A DNA stretch of 64,000 bases. Source: Myrica gale. Lineage: Eukaryota; Streptophyta; Magnoliopsida; Fagales; Myricaceae. Every line of letters starts with the position of its first letter. Position 1 is the first letter of the stretch. The translations under genes and the position numbers were made by a program. Where the stretch lies: contig OZ005611.1 in NCBI GenBank assembly GCA_963930655.1, positions 22,741,001 to 22,805,000 of the forward strand, read 5' to 3'. Of this stretch, positions 62,981-64,000 are shown piece by piece. The notes beneath the pieces were generated by a model. It saw nothing but the letters and a program-made list of their open reading frames with translations. It was not told where the DNA came from and did not search any database.

Positions 62981-64000
62981 CCCAATTGGCATGGAGTTTC
63001 CATTTAGCTATAACTTTTAGCGTAGAATGGAGTTACAAAACTTCAATTAAACATTTAAATTCAAAAGAGTTCAAGAGACGGATACGACTCTTCAATTAGT
63101 TCGGAGGAAAATAAACCAAAGCTTAAAAGAATTTCAATAAGATCAAAACCAATAAAAAGGCACAATCTGATGGTTGACAATAGATCATTGGTCCTATTCT
63201 TTAACAAAGAAATCTCCCCTGTAAAAGATTAAAAACGTATGCAAAAAAGGTTAATCTGTAACGTATAAAATCTTTCCTGCAAGCGATCTATGATATATCA
63301 GAAGAAAACTCACATTAGTCATAAAGGTGATAGAAATCCTCTACTGGTGATGAATCGAAACCAAAAACAAAGAACATCTTTCATGATAAGATCGTCAAAA
63401 TGATGATCTGAATTTTCTACCCACATGTTCCTAGATGACGATAGTAGCAAAGGATACAAGGAAATGGTTAAAAATCATTGTGGTGAACCTAAAAGTGTTT
63501 GAAGGTGGAGTTTTTTTAGAGTTCCCACAGACGGCTCCAACTGATGATGTCAAGAATTACCACAATGCTTGGACGCCAAGTAATCTTGTAAAAATCACAG
63601 TGGGGGGGGGGGTTGCCTTGGATCAAGTCTCTGGCGGCCAAGTTCAAGTTTGAAAGAGAAGGTGAGTATGCTAAAGACAGAATTGAGCCTCAACGTAATG
63701 CCTCTCTTTAATGAGGAGAATACCTGAGTTTTTATATATGTACCGCGTCGTAGTCCTGTTAGGAGACTACTTCTCAAGGTAGTAGAGTTTCAAACCAATC
63801 GTGAGACTGCCTTCTGAAGGAGTCAGGCTGTAGAGTTGTATTAGGAGAGTTTTGTCGGCCATTCGAGTTGCCAGGAGGAGTCCTTGGGTGGCTAGACTTT
63901 TATGTGAAATCGGATGCTAGACTCCTATGTGAGGTCGGATAGTCGAGACTGACCGACTTGCTAATGGGCCCGAGCCCAAATGGTCTGGTCTGAGGAGGGC
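62981..64000. other. intergenic DNA to window end
   Basis: No gene was recognised. GACTCCTATGTGAGGTCGGAT and a similar phrase repeat near 63890-63950, in the style of an LTR, but no ends or coding regions support an element call. Confidence 0.4.

Overview
The window is nuclear DNA of a flowering plant, most likely a eudicot. Its genes are split by GT-AG introns, intergenic DNA is AT-rich, and the transposon families are typical of plants. There are no bacterial-style operons. The species cannot be named from the sequence. Intron-exon structures below were read by eye from splice signals, reading phase and family conservation.

Layout. 0-5.3 kb: a tandem pair of cytosolic sulfotransferase genes on the minus strand, the downstream copy broken (477-1487) and the upstream copy intact (3631-4647). 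5.9-12.4 kb: a ten-exon plant O-fucosyltransferase-family gene (minus). 12.6-19.3 kb: gene-free DNA filled with transposon remnants, including a decayed hAT transposase and a 1.1 kb Mutator-like foldback. 21.3-26.3 kb: a four-exon UFM1 (ubiquitin-fold modifier 1) gene (minus). 26.4-31.3 kb: a foldback element, a hAT MITE, and a thaumatin-like protein pseudogene split by a solo LTR. 32.0-37.2 kb: a 5.1 kb CACTA transposon with a decayed Transposase_24-type gene and one exon of a bacterial-type (organellar) tryptophanyl-tRNA synthetase gene. 39.7-42.2 kb: an eight-exon AUX1/LAX auxin influx carrier gene, closest to LAX2 (plus). 47.5-48.1 kb: an intronless cold-shock-domain glycine-rich zinc-knuckle protein (minus). 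54.9-58.3 kb: a six-exon two-domain CrcB/FEX fluoride exporter gene (plus). 59-64 kb: two more hAT-like elements, a near-perfect hairpin, a flavonol-synthase-like oxygenase fragment and LTR-like tandem repeats.

The genes do not form a pathway; this is ordinary eukaryotic gene order with unrelated neighbours. The accessory DNA is the most unusual part. Many insertions keep recognisable terminal repeats and target-site duplications (CACTA with CAT, MULE with a 9 bp duplication, hAT elements with 8 bp duplications, solo LTR with 5 bp), so their boundaries can be placed to the base. The leads most worth following are the CACTA element with the synthetase exon, the full-length foldback MULE, the GC-AG intron in the LAX gene, and the unusual UFM1 tail. 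I saw no convincing tRNA, rRNA or CRISPR array and no previously undescribed multi-gene system.
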